Source: Oribacterium sp. oral taxon 102 (GTDB taxonomy: Bacteria > Bacillota > Clostridia > Lachnospirales > Lachnospiraceae). Taken from it: a stretch of DNA of 64,000 nucleotides. A model generated the notes under the pieces. It saw only the letters and a list, made by a program, of their open reading frames with translations, did not search any database and had not been told where the DNA came from. The position numbers and the translations under genes were made by a program. The stretch is taken from contig NZ_JABXYT010000001.1 of the NCBI RefSeq assembly GCF_013394775.1, forward strand, positions 2,425,564 to 2,489,563, given 5' to 3'. Of the stretch, positions 16,419 through 25,670 are shown in pieces; the stretch's first letter is position 1; every line of letters starts with the position of its first letter.

Positions 16419-19400
16419 TTATTCTTCGCCTTTGATAAGCTTCCAAAAAGGCAAATCTTCAAGGTATATTGGTTTGCCAGTTCCAATTCTAACAATACTG
16501 TTATGCATCTTAAGTTGCTTAATGTCGTTAAATAGTTTTTGCTCCTCCTTACTCTTTGGTTCTGTGTTAAAAACGAAATCTACATTAGAAGGATTAAAAT
16601 CTGCTACACAGTGAACTACCCAGGTAAGAATATATTTTGCGTAATTATCTTCTCCTGTTTCAAAATGTTTTAAGAACTGCGTCGACAGTATCGTACCAAC
16701 ACCAAATTCACGTCCCTCCTTAAGGATCCTTTTTAGCGCTGGAAAATCCTTACTCATAAAGTTATCCGCTTCATCAACTAATATGAACTTTGTGAGTTGA
16801 CGAAGCTTGCCGTCTAATTTACTTGAACCATATGTCTGCATCTGAGAATAGAACAGATTCAACGTGATGGCCACTACAAGATCCTGTATATCGTCCTGCC
16901 CAGCAAATCCGGACAAATCCACCACCACCACACCATTTAATAAATCGTACAGTGACTTTGTTTTATTTGCATCCGGTTCGAATATTTCAAAATCATGCAG
17001 TTTTGACATTGCAGCAAACAATGAGTCGTTTTTCTTAATGTCATCATCATCCATGTAGATGTTAAAAACATCCTCGAATGTTGGTGGTGTACTTGACCAC
17101 GTTGATGCATTTGCCGGAGTAATTCCTTTACTCTGATATGCAGCTGTCATGCACTGCATCAAGATGCTGTCTTGTTTAGGGCCAAGGTTAAATACCGTTG
17201 ATAATGTTTCTTTGAAAGCATTGGCTGTATGTATTGGTAATAGGTTCTTTTTGCCTCCACCTTCGATCAAGCTAAGTGGATTAAACGGTAAATGATACGG
17301 AGCCACAATAAGCGGATGAACCGCATCTACAAAATCAGGTTTTGTATCGTTATAGTCGCCTTTATAATCGAAAATAAGTATTCCAAGCGGAGCTCCATCC
17401 ACATTATTCGAAGCATTACGATACAATTGGGTAATCAAAGACTTCGTAAACTGAGTCTTTCCTGTTCCCATCGTTCCGATAATACCTGTATTGGTATGGA
17501 ATACCTGCCGAGTATCATTTGGATACCAAAAAACAGGTGAACCATCCATCCTGTTATTACCGAATTTAACTCTAATTCCATTTCCAAGTTTGACAACATC
17601 AGATTTGTCTGTCTTTGGCTCCGGAAGTTCTGGTTTCTCCGGCTCGTCTGGTATCTCTGGTTGTTCGGGTTTTGTTGCAAAAGGTTCCGGCTGATCTGAC
17701 AATATAGGTTTTACCGGGTCATCTTTTTCATCATATGGCGTTGATTTTATACTCTCCCCATTTCCGTTCAGATCATCTACCTGCATTTTCCCAAGTGGCA
17801 CAATTCCACTACCAGGATTTCTTAGGATTTCAGAAATATTGTTCACATCTTTAAGTATCAGATTATATTCATCAGCTTCGGGCAACTCCAAAAAGTTAAT
17901 TGCATCTTCCTTAAAGGATGTTGTGCGTTCCAAGAGTCCTTTCTTAAAAGATAAAACCGCCCCTTTCCCAAGAAGATCTCGGATGTTAGTAGATACGGTA
18001 AACTCTTCGTTTAAAAGCTGCTCTCTGAAGGTATCCAGTACAATATTCCAATCCTGTGAATCATCCACATGATAAACCTGCATTTTTTTGCAGCTATTAA
18101 TAACCAGCTGCATCATAAAATTACGATTCACTTTATACATGATGGAATCTTTGTCTTCATCCGGATTAAAAGCATTCTGCAAGCCATCCGCTGTATGCGC
18201 AGCTTGTTCAAATGCCTTTGAGATAACGGATGGTGCATTATTCCCAGTCTTCACTTCCGTCGGATAAAAATATACCCTCAGTTGGCCTTTGTTCTGATGT
18301 ATACCAACAAAAAGCAAATCGTCGCTCGTTGAACCTTTTTCAAATCCAAGATTCTTTGCTGATAAAATCCCATCATTCTGTGACAGACCTACCCCTCCTG
18401 ACACTCTGAGCATCTCCTCCATAGAGATCGGCACCCATAGAATATCTGAATGCTTCAGATAGGCAAGCATCAATTTAATAGCTGCAATAATGCTTATTTT
18501 CTCGCGAGAGAAGGTGGAATCCTTATTTACTCCTACCATCCGTTTTGAAGAAACCAGTCTGAGTAACCAGTCACCATTTATGGCATTAAAAAGATTAATT
18601 ATTCTTCCAACGTCAGAAGGCTGTGCCATCACTCCTTTATCAGCCAGGTACTCCTGAATGACATTGGCATATTGTTTGGATTTATGAGTAACAGTAATCG
18701 CATCATATCCGCTGCTTGAAGTGTACTGATCGCTATAATGAATAATCAGAAGATCATTCCCGGCTTCTTTTTCACAGAAGAAATCCAGATCAACCTTTGG
18801 ATCTACGAATACTACCCAATTTGAAGACTGATAAATATAATTCATTTTGTCTTCGGCATCATCGTTGATCTGAGTAGAAATACTTACACCTGGCTGATAT
18901 GGATTTCCGGAGTCGCTCACCTGACTCAGTGAATTTATCAGTTCTGCCAATTTCTCCAATTCGGACTTTTTGGCATATTTAGATCCAAATCCGGTACGAT
19001 ACTTCTGACCATATCTGCTCGATGGAACACCTGATAATAATCCGCCAAGAGAAACGCCTGTTGCGATTTGATCCATCGTGGCGATCTCAGAAGTCACCTC
19101 AGATTCCATCTCGTAAAAAGTAATATGGGCATATTTATAATTATTCCCACTATCCTCGATAAAGAAACAATGAACGTTCTTAGCGATAATTCCTTCAAGA
19201 TTATTCATTGCTGTGCCTGAATCAATAGATAGTTTCTGATCATCCAGGAACCTTTTTAGCTCAATTCTATTCTTTAAGAAATTGAATGAATTATCCAAGG
19301 TATCATTTGAATAAACCCTTATTTCGAATTTAAGTAATTTATCTACATCGGGAGTACGCTTTACGGCATGACAATAGTACTGAGCTATGCCTTGAAGAAT

Positions 19401-21773
19401 TTCTCTACAATCGCCCATATTAATGAGATTTATCTTTATTACACGGTTATTTATCTCATCAAATATATAGCGGAAATGACTTGTGAATTCCTCAACTTTA
19501 TCTTCCACCAATTTTGCTACGTATCTCCGCCCGCCCATATATTTGCGATTCTTTGCCGGGGCATAGTACTTCCATTCAAGAGAATATGTTTGGTCAGAGA
19601 CCTTATAAACAGTTCGCTTTCTCTGAATGTATGGCAATAAATATATAGAATTCAGCCTGTCAATGACGACATCAGACGCATGTTCCATATCATGCTCATT
19701 TAGTAACAACAGTTGATAGGCAACATTCAACGGATGAAACGGTGTTAAAAGAATTTCCGATGCATCATTTCCAACAATAAGCATTCCAAGCTGCAAAGCA
19801 TTCTGCTGCTCTAGCGTCAATGTCATACGCTCTTTTAGTTGGGCGAATTCATTTATAAATGCATTGAGATATTGTTCAGCTGCGCTCTTGAGTTCTTCAT
19901 CTCCAATATATGCCAATGTTGGAGTAGTCTCTTTTCCTTTAAATGCATCAAGATAATTTAAATAAGATGACTTCAAGGCTGAGCTAAGTTGCAAGTCGAC
20001 TACTTGAATCTTCGGATTTTTATTATCTTGATCATCATTTATAATGCCAGTTGACACCCTGCAATTGATCATCGTATTTTCAATATTCAGTTCCCTTGCC
20101 AAGTGTCCTTTAACAAAGTATTCCTGTGAATCCCTCTGGATTTGTCCATCACCAGACAAGTTAAAGCTATTGTGGTATGATAACTTGTCTCTCAGTATTC
20201 TCCTTCCAGTAATTTCTTGGCTTTTTGCTTCATCAGGATAAAGGACAAACGGCACAAGAACTCCTGCAAAATTTATATCCAGACTGATTCCATTTCCATA
20301 ATTGGAAAGTTCATCCTCTGTTGAGGTTAGCGTCAGCCGAGTTCTATAGTCACAGTCATATTGCTTGTTATCTTCCAGCTTCTCTGGAACAACCGTCTCG
20401 CCTGTTTGGTTAAAGCTTAAATCTGTTCCAATCCCTAATAATTTGATCCTGCATTTTTTCTTATTCTTGTTGGAATCTATTACAAAAGAAGTTTTGATCG
20501 TCGGCATCATGTACTGCGCCGAAATATTTAGGATACAAACTTTTAATACATAGGTAATCTTGTTTGTCTCATCAGAGATAGTTATTCTATGAAACCCTGT
20601 CTGCTCATCCTCGAAACTAAAAATAAATGCATTTTTATCGCGTTCGCAGGCATTTGCATCAGAATTCACTCCAGAATTTAGAATCCGAATGTTACAATCC
20701 ACTTTCAAGTGAACAACAGGATAACTGTCCGCATTAAAAATCAAGATATTCTTCGTGCGTTTTTTTGCCTTCTGAGACCCCTCGTTTCGAATAAAGAGTT
20801 CGACGTCATCAACATATTGATTCAGCTCCATATCCCGGTAGGCATAAATATTTTCTTTTTCAATTAATAATGGCTTATCCTTCTTAGCTTGCTTACGCTC
20901 CATAGCAGCAAGTACCTGTGCATATGTTAATAATCTGCTCCATTGTTCGGTATTCTTATTCTTTCTGGAAATAATGTTGTTAATGAATCGATCATCAAAG
21001 TCAGCAGATAAATCAGTCTCTACATTCCCAAAGTGCACACTTCGGTCTATTCTCTCGAAAAGTTCATGATCTCTTCGAATCTCCTTCTTGATCTGATTCT
21101 CCCCATAGGTATCAAATTCAGTTTTTCCATTGATATAAAAAAGACGGAATCCCGGAAATACGCTTTCATCTATACTTCCACTGCTCATAATTGCCAGCAA
21201 CTCTTTATATTCGTAAAGTGAAGCTTTATCGCTAAATACGTCTTCTTCCCTACGATCCAGCTCATACTTGAGAATATTTTTTTCCACCAAAGACAACGTT
21301 GTACTCGTGGAAATCATTTCTCTTATTTCAGAAACCAAATTGTCAGCATAAAAGGGCATGCCTTTTGCGGACATATCTCTAGATCCACTAAGAGCGCTGT
21401 CAATTGGTCTTGCAGTCACCATCAGCAACGGTTTTCTCTCTTCATTTGCAGCATTCCGGAGTGATGCGCCAAGAAAATCACTCGTCATATTGGGATCCTG
21501 TGCGGCAACAATCACTTCGTTGTCTTTTACACGGATTGTAAATGTCGAATACATGGAACCATCCATGCAATAATAAGAATACTTGCCCTTGTTTCCGTTT
21601 TTATCTAATAACGTCTCTAGCGCATGGCTTACTTTTTGAACCATGTCGTCATCGTCAAGTTTTAAGCAGAAACTCTCTCCTGGTAGTAGCATTCCAGCAC
21701 CAGATTGCTCCTGGAAATACTGATTTATTCTGTTTGCAATAAACTCATAAAATTCGTTTAACATACTGTGCAT
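16419..21773 (-). CDS. dptH: Phosphorothioation-dependent restriction ATPase DptH
   Basis: A 1784-aa giant protein of the DptH family. The large N-terminal part (about 1350 aa) has no motif I can name. A Pro/Glu-rich linker (about residues 1360-1395) precedes a HerA/FtsK-like ATPase domain, with Walker A GTMGTGKTQFTKSL near 1430 and Walker B FILVDEADNFMS near 1665. DptF, DptG and DptH make up the restriction arm, which attacks DNA lacking phosphorothioates. The start overlaps the end of dptG by 29 bases, and a second ATG three codons in is also possible. Confidence 0.9.
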   Translation of the reverse strand: MHSMLNEFYEFIANRINQYFQEQSGAGMLLPGESFCLKLDDDDMVQKVSHALETLLDKNGNKGKYSYYCMDGSMYSTFTIRVKDNEVIVAAQDPNMTSDFLGASLRNAANEERKPLLMVTARPIDSALSGSRDMSAKGMPFYADNLVSEIREMISTSTTLSLVEKNILKYELDRREEDVFSDKASLYEYKELLAIMSSGSIDESVFPGFRLFYINGKTEFDTYGENQIKKEIRRDHELFERIDRSVHFGNVETDLSADFDDRFINNIISRKNKNTEQWSRLLTYAQVLAAMERKQAKKDKPLLIEKENIYAYRDMELNQYVDDVELFIRNEGSQKAKKRTKNILIFNADSYPVVHLKVDCNIRILNSGVNSDANACERDKNAFIFSFEDEQTGFHRITISDETNKITYVLKVCILNISAQYMMPTIKTSFVIDSNKNKKKCRIKLLGIGTDLSFNQTGETVVPEKLEDNKQYDCDYRTRLTLTSTEDELSNYGNGISLDINFAGVLVPFVLYPDEAKSQEITGRRILRDKLSYHNSFNLSGDGQIQRDSQEYFVKGHLARELNIENTMINCRVSTGIINDDQDNKNPKIQVVDLQLSSALKSSYLNYLDAFKGKETTPTLAYIGDEELKSAAEQYLNAFINEFAQLKERMTLTLEQQNALQLGMLIVGNDASEILLTPFHPLNVAYQLLLLNEHDMEHASDVVIDRLNSIYLLPYIQRKRTVYKVSDQTYSLEWKYYAPAKNRKYMGGRRYVAKLVEDKVEEFTSHFRYIFDEINNRVIKINLINMGDCREILQGIAQYYCHAVKRTPDVDKLLKFEIRVYSNDTLDNSFNFLKNRIELKRFLDDQKLSIDSGTAMNNLEGIIAKNVHCFFIEDSGNNYKYAHITFYEMESEVTSEIATMDQIATGVSLGGLLSGVPSSRYGQKYRTGFGSKYAKKSELEKLAELINSLSQVSDSGNPYQPGVSISTQINDDAEDKMNYIYQSSNWVVFVDPKVDLDFFCEKEAGNDLLIIHYSDQYTSSSGYDAITVTHKSKQYANVIQEYLADKGVMAQPSDVGRIINLFNAINGDWLLRLVSSKRMVGVNKDSTFSREKISIIAAIKLMLAYLKHSDILWVPISMEEMLRVSGGVGLSQNDGILSAKNLGFEKGSTSDDLLFVGIHQNKGQLRVYFYPTEVKTGNNAPSVISKAFEQAAHTADGLQNAFNPDEDKDSIMYKVNRNFMMQLVINSCKKMQVYHVDDSQDWNIVLDTFREQLLNEEFTVSTNIRDLLGKGAVLSFKKGLLERTTSFKEDAINFLELPEADEYNLILKDVNNISEILRNPGSGIVPLGKMQVDDLNGNGESIKSTPYDEKDDPVKPILSDQPEPFATKPEQPEIPDEPEKPELPEPKTDKSDVVKLGNGIRVKFGNNRMDGSPVFWYPNDTRQVFHTNTGIIGTMGTGKTQFTKSLITQLYRNASNNVDGAPLGILIFDYKGDYNDTKPDFVDAVHPLIVAPYHLPFNPLSLIEGGGKKNLLPIHTANAFKETLSTVFNLGPKQDSILMQCMTAAYQSKGITPANASTWSSTPPTFEDVFNIYMDDDDIKKNDSLFAAMSKLHDFEIFEPDANKTKSLYDLLNGVVVVDLSGFAGQDDIQDLVVAITLNLFYSQMQTYGSSKLDGKLRQLTKFILVDEADNFMSKDFPALKRILKEGREFGVGTILSTQFLKHFETGEDNYAKYILTWVVHCVADFNPSNVDFVFNTEPKSKEEQKLFNDIKQLKMHNSIVRIGTGKPIYLEDLPFWKLIKGEE

Positions 21774-23160
21774 CCCCGCTATCGCTCTTTTTATCCAAAA
21801 GATTCAGCTTTGTGAAGAACTCCTGAAGCAATGCCTTTGATGTGTTGTCCAGGTAGATTCCTCTTGTTTCATATTCTTTAAACAAGTCCACCAATCTGAT
21901 GCGTTCCTTATCTTGTATAGATATTTTGGTTAGAAAAATAATGTCGCTTTCTGTTAAATTGAAAACCAATCCACTTTTACGCCTGTTCTTGAGCCATCTA
22001 TTTCTATAAAATTCAGTTAATTTCTCAACATAGAAATCATTTGCCCTTTTTCGTTCAGTATTCTGGAATTGAACAAGCACACAACCAAATAAATGTCTAA
22101 TAGCTGAATCCGTTTCACTGAAGCTTTCCTCATTCTGAACCTGATCAAACTTTTTGTAATCACCCACTGCATCTATATATTGATTTTCAATCTTCTTGAC
22201 CTCTGATGCAGTGGCATGATCATCTAATAGGCCTCCTTTAACGTAATCCGCAATCTTTTTGTAATCCAGCATCTCATTTGGCTCTTCTGTTTGGTTCAAA
22301 AGCTCCAACGTGACTGCGTGGCTGAATATATGTGACACATTTTCTTGGAGTTTTCGCCATCCTCCGGTGCAGCATTTTCTATTCGCACTTACCTTCTCCC
22401 AATCAAGAGCAAAATATATTTCTACTGGAGCATTCCGATTAGCGCTCCCAAAGTGATCGAGCATAATGCAGGTTTGCGAGGTATAGTACAAGTAATATAG
22501 AGAAATCAGATTAGAAAGGTCTTCTGGGGAAGTCATTCCATTTTCCAACATATAACGAAAATCACGTTCGAACTTTATTGAAGCGTCATCAAAAATCCTA
22601 AAATATACAGGATCATTTTTAGTAGAAACGCTTTGTTCTGTTCCCAGACACTCTGTCATCAATCTTTCCAGCGCATTATATGGATAATTCTTCATCGCTA
22701 TCTTAATGGCTTCTAAAACATTGTCATCGATATCAAATACATCTCGAAGAAATTGTGCCAGTCTTACGGCGCTTTTGTTTTGAGAATCTCCCTGAAATGC
22801 ATATAGCCCGATGTTATCCGCAATGAACTCATTATCCTTATAAAAAAGAGAACTTATTATTTTTTTTAGAGGCTCTTCATCTTTGGACTCAACATCTACC
22901 TCATCAAGTATCTTTTTCCATACATGTTCAAACGAAGTATCAGGGGAACTTACTCTTAGTGATTCCTTAATAAAATCAGCAATCGCCTCAGCCATATTTA
23001 CAACTAGAGGTGATGCGGTTTTTCCACTAGCTTTATAAGGGAACAGATGAAATCTCTGATCTTGTGTATGTGTGATCCGAAGGGAGTCAGCACTCTTCTC
23101 TTCGGTTGATTTCCAATTGAATTTTTCCTTAAATGCTTCTTCAGAAATGATATATTTCAT
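21745..23160 (-). CDS. dptG: Phosphorothioation-dependent restriction protein DptG
   Basis: A 471-aa protein identified mainly by position between dptF and dptH and by length, with supporting family-like segments such as SLYYLYYTSQTCIMLDHFG and the N-terminal EEAFKEKFNWK. It has no recognisable catalytic motif, signal peptide or membrane span. It is needed with DptF and DptH for restriction of non-phosphorothioated DNA in characterised systems. The start overlaps the dptF stop by four bases. Confidence 0.88.
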   Translation of the reverse strand: MKYIISEEAFKEKFNWKSTEEKSADSLRITHTQDQRFHLFPYKASGKTASPLVVNMAEAIADFIKESLRVSSPDTSFEHVWKKILDEVDVESKDEEPLKKIISSLFYKDNEFIADNIGLYAFQGDSQNKSAVRLAQFLRDVFDIDDNVLEAIKIAMKNYPYNALERLMTECLGTEQSVSTKNDPVYFRIFDDASIKFERDFRYMLENGMTSPEDLSNLISLYYLYYTSQTCIMLDHFGSANRNAPVEIYFALDWEKVSANRKCCTGGWRKLQENVSHIFSHAVTLELLNQTEEPNEMLDYKKIADYVKGGLLDDHATASEVKKIENQYIDAVGDYKKFDQVQNEESFSETDSAIRHLFGCVLVQFQNTERKRANDFYVEKLTEFYRNRWLKNRRKSGLVFNLTESDIIFLTKISIQDKERIRLVDLFKEYETRGIYLDNTSKALLQEFFTKLNLLDKKSDSGDAQYVKRIL

Positions 23161-24881
23161 CGGATCACCTCATACTTATAGCCAAATTTCGTTCTTAACA
23201 GTGCTGAATGTTCACCATTCTCAGATAACACAAAGACTTCGTTATTGGCATTTCCAGTATTCAAAATTCTGTTAACGAAGCTAATAAAATCTGCATGATT
23301 GCTTCTATCGCTTGCTGTATGCACGTAGCCATTGTTTAATCTAACCAATAACTTATAAAGCTGAAAATCAATATTTAAGAAAACCGGTTGCTGATTTTCC
23401 GACTCATATCCGATTAGAAGTTCTGGAGAAAACCTTTGAAGTTCCTCTGCATTATTTTCGGCTGGTATGCATTCCAGATTCTCTTCAAATTCAACCTCTT
23501 CGTATAGCGAATATTTGTTATTCCGTAAATCCAGACAGACATGATGTTTTCCGTCTGTTCCACACCACTGCATTACAGCTTTTTGAACTGCATTGTATAT
23601 TGAACCGAGTTTTTTTCTTTTCCCGGCATTAAAAATATATAAGTCGTGTATGTAATATTGATATACATAATCATTGAAATTATTATTCTCCATAGCGTTG
23701 ATTCTGATCAAGGTTTTAAAAAGTTCGGCTTTAATTTCTCTGTCCTGATTAATAGTTTTTATACATTCAGGTTGCAGAATGTACTCCCCGTATTCTCTAT
23801 CTTTAAAATTTTCCTTCAGAATATGAGAGCAATCAGTTGCTACGTAATACTCAACAGCAAAGTCATCCCCTGCCTCATTTCTTTCTAGGAGGGGATCATT
23901 TTTCTTTACAATGTTCATTAGCTTCGAAACACCATCTTGATCAAAAATCAGATTAGGTGTCATATCAGCCACAAATAATTTCATCGCACTTTCTGTATTG
24001 GAAAGGGAATCATTGAGTTTATTGTAAGTGAAATCTTGCGGGACAGTAATATCATAAAAATAATTCAGAATTTCTCGTGTAGTGAGTATCTCCTTTTCTT
24101 TGACAATTGCCCTCACAAGTAAATCCGCCACAGATTTACGAATAATTTCTTTTTGCATGAACATATAGTTGTAGCGAACCGGGCACTTCTTCTGAAGAGG
24201 GCATTGCCCACATCCATGCTGAAATGCCTGAAGAAATGGACTTTCATCCTCAGATCCAAATATCTTTTCCAAGATCTCCTCAATATATTTTGACCTTGCG
24301 CCTGCAGAGGACAGGGTAAACAACTGGTAGTCTGCAAAACTCACATGCTGGAAATGGCTCGATTCCTCATAATGGTTATCTACGACATCATTGGTAAGAA
24401 TGCTATGACTTTCAACATATTCTTTGAGTCTCGTAAATCTTTGGCCAAATTCCGACTCAATGAAATTATTTAATACACCCAAATTAATTGCCAGGATCAT
24501 GTTTTCACCCGGCATCTCAAGTTTTTCATCTGAAAAACCGTCCAGCACTTCATTCAGTGTTTCAACGGCAGTCTTACTTGGCGAACTACTTTCCGTGGCA
24601 TCATTATGAATTCGAAATCCATCAAGCAAATTCTCCTCATTGCAATTCTTTAAATACGAAAGTATATGAGATTTACCATCTCCAGCACTGCCGCATAGCA
24701 GAAACAGGCTCTTGATTTCACCAGTCCTTACATCACGAAGAATACTTTTCAGATCATCCTCCACATTTCTGCGGATATGCATATATCTTTTAAATTCATC
24801 GAAGCTCTTCTCACTATCGATAGAATCGCTAGACGATTTTCTAAGTCGATTCAATTCGTCAACTAATGCACAAACTCCCAT
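23157..24881 (-). CDS. dptF: Phosphorothioation-dependent restriction ATPase DptF
   Basis: A 574-aa P-loop protein with Walker A LLCGSAGDGKSHILSYL near residues 61-77 and a Cys cluster CGQCPLQKKCPV in the middle, probably binding metal. It is the first restriction gene of the operon and lies 17 bases downstream of an XRE-type regulator gene on the same strand. DptF is an NTPase of the dpt restriction complex. Family length is similar. The promoter is presumably upstream of the regulator, in the AT-rich region at 25.1-25.25 kb. Confidence 0.92.
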   Translation of the reverse strand: MGVCALVDELNRLRKSSSDSIDSEKSFDEFKRYMHIRRNVEDDLKSILRDVRTGEIKSLFLLCGSAGDGKSHILSYLKNCNEENLLDGFRIHNDATESSSPSKTAVETLNEVLDGFSDEKLEMPGENMILAINLGVLNNFIESEFGQRFTRLKEYVESHSILTNDVVDNHYEESSHFQHVSFADYQLFTLSSAGARSKYIEEILEKIFGSEDESPFLQAFQHGCGQCPLQKKCPVRYNYMFMQKEIIRKSVADLLVRAIVKEKEILTTREILNYFYDITVPQDFTYNKLNDSLSNTESAMKLFVADMTPNLIFDQDGVSKLMNIVKKNDPLLERNEAGDDFAVEYYVATDCSHILKENFKDREYGEYILQPECIKTINQDREIKAELFKTLIRINAMENNNFNDYVYQYYIHDLYIFNAGKRKKLGSIYNAVQKAVMQWCGTDGKHHVCLDLRNNKYSLYEEVEFEENLECIPAENNAEELQRFSPELLIGYESENQQPVFLNIDFQLYKLLVRLNNGYVHTASDRSNHADFISFVNRILNTGNANNEVFVLSENGEHSALLRTKFGYKYEVIR

Positions 24882-24898
24882 TATGAATTCTCCCTCTA

Positions 24899-25102
24899 TT
24901 AGCTTCTGGTGAAATTAATAATGTCACCAAAATCGCATCCGAGCTTATCGCAGATCTTCCCCAACACTTCAAGCGATACAGGCTCACCTTTTCCCATCTT
25001 GGCTAGTGTACTAGTGCTGATTCCCACTTTCTGAACCAGATCCATTTTCTTCATGTTCTTATCAATCAGTAATTTCCATAAACCGTTATATGACACAATC
25101 AT
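24899..25102 (-). CDS. XRE/Cro-type transcriptional regulator heading the dpt-dnd operon
   Basis: A 67-aa helix-turn-helix protein. I chose the ATG at 25102 (MIVSYNGLWKLLIDKNMKK), with a GGAG eight bases upstream, over a longer 101-aa frame, because this start aligns with the paralogue at 38.4 kb. Visible are KMDLVQKVGISTSTLAKMGKGEPVS, the HTH, and the end CDKLGCDFGDIINF, typical of HTH_26 proteins. It probably controls the downstream dptFGH-dndBCDEA genes. It shares layout and many residues with the 73-aa regulator that heads the type III-like operon. Confidence 0.85.
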   Translation of the reverse strand: MIVSYNGLWKLLIDKNMKKMDLVQKVGISTSTLAKMGKGEPVSLEVLGKICDKLGCDFGDIINFTRS

Positions 25103-25277
25103 GATGACGCTCCATTTATCAAATGATGGAAATACAAAAGCACATGCATATATTAGCATTAATTTATGTAAATTCATATATAATTCTTCGCAACCGCAAA
25201 ACATATTTTGGCTATATCAGATCAAAGGTATCAGACCAAAATGCACACCTGGCATGACTTGGTTATACCGAATGACG

Positions 25278-25344
25278 AGTAATACCGAACCCTTACTGAA
25301 ATGCTTTAAAAACGTGGATTTTATGAAATGAATTCGGTATTACT
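25278..25344. repeat. Perfect 12-bp inverted repeat in the dnd upstream region
   Basis: AGTAATACCGAA at 25278-25289 and its exact complement TTCGGTATTACT at 25333-25344 are separated by 43 bases. A degenerate extra copy of the right arm (GATATTACTTTTCATTT) is near 25401. They could be operator half-sites for the adjacent regulator or ends of a lost mobile element. The remaining sequence to 25670 reads weakly as degraded protein on the minus strand (NKKPVQEITNEESIRGLYG), so an element remnant is quite possible. Confidence 0.5.
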
Positions 25345-25670
25345 TTTTATTGGTTTTCGCTACGAAGAAGTGTTTTTGTTCAGTGATAGACAGATATTTC
25401 GATATTACTTTTCATTTCAAGCCATAGAGCCCGCGGATCGATTCTTCATTCGTTATTTCCTGTACTGGCTTTTTGTTGCCCATAATTCTTAAAACTTCGT
25501 CTGAGATTCATGGATTGTGCTTTGTTGAGTTTTAAGCATTGCCTTCTTTTTTGAGATGAGTTCGATTAGTTGAGGCAATTGATACACTGGGGCAAGGCTG
25601 ATGATATCGGCTTTTCCCCTTATCCGCGTTATATCGTGGCATTTGTGCATGTCAATACAGAGTCAGGGGC
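25345..25670. other. Gene-free stretch with possible degraded ORF
   Basis: No intact gene. On the minus strand, 25410-25660 contains a broken frame whose end (IMGNKKPVQEITNEESIRGL) looks protein-like and could be the C-terminus of a lost transposase or integrase. It is not identifiable with confidence. Confidence 0.3.
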
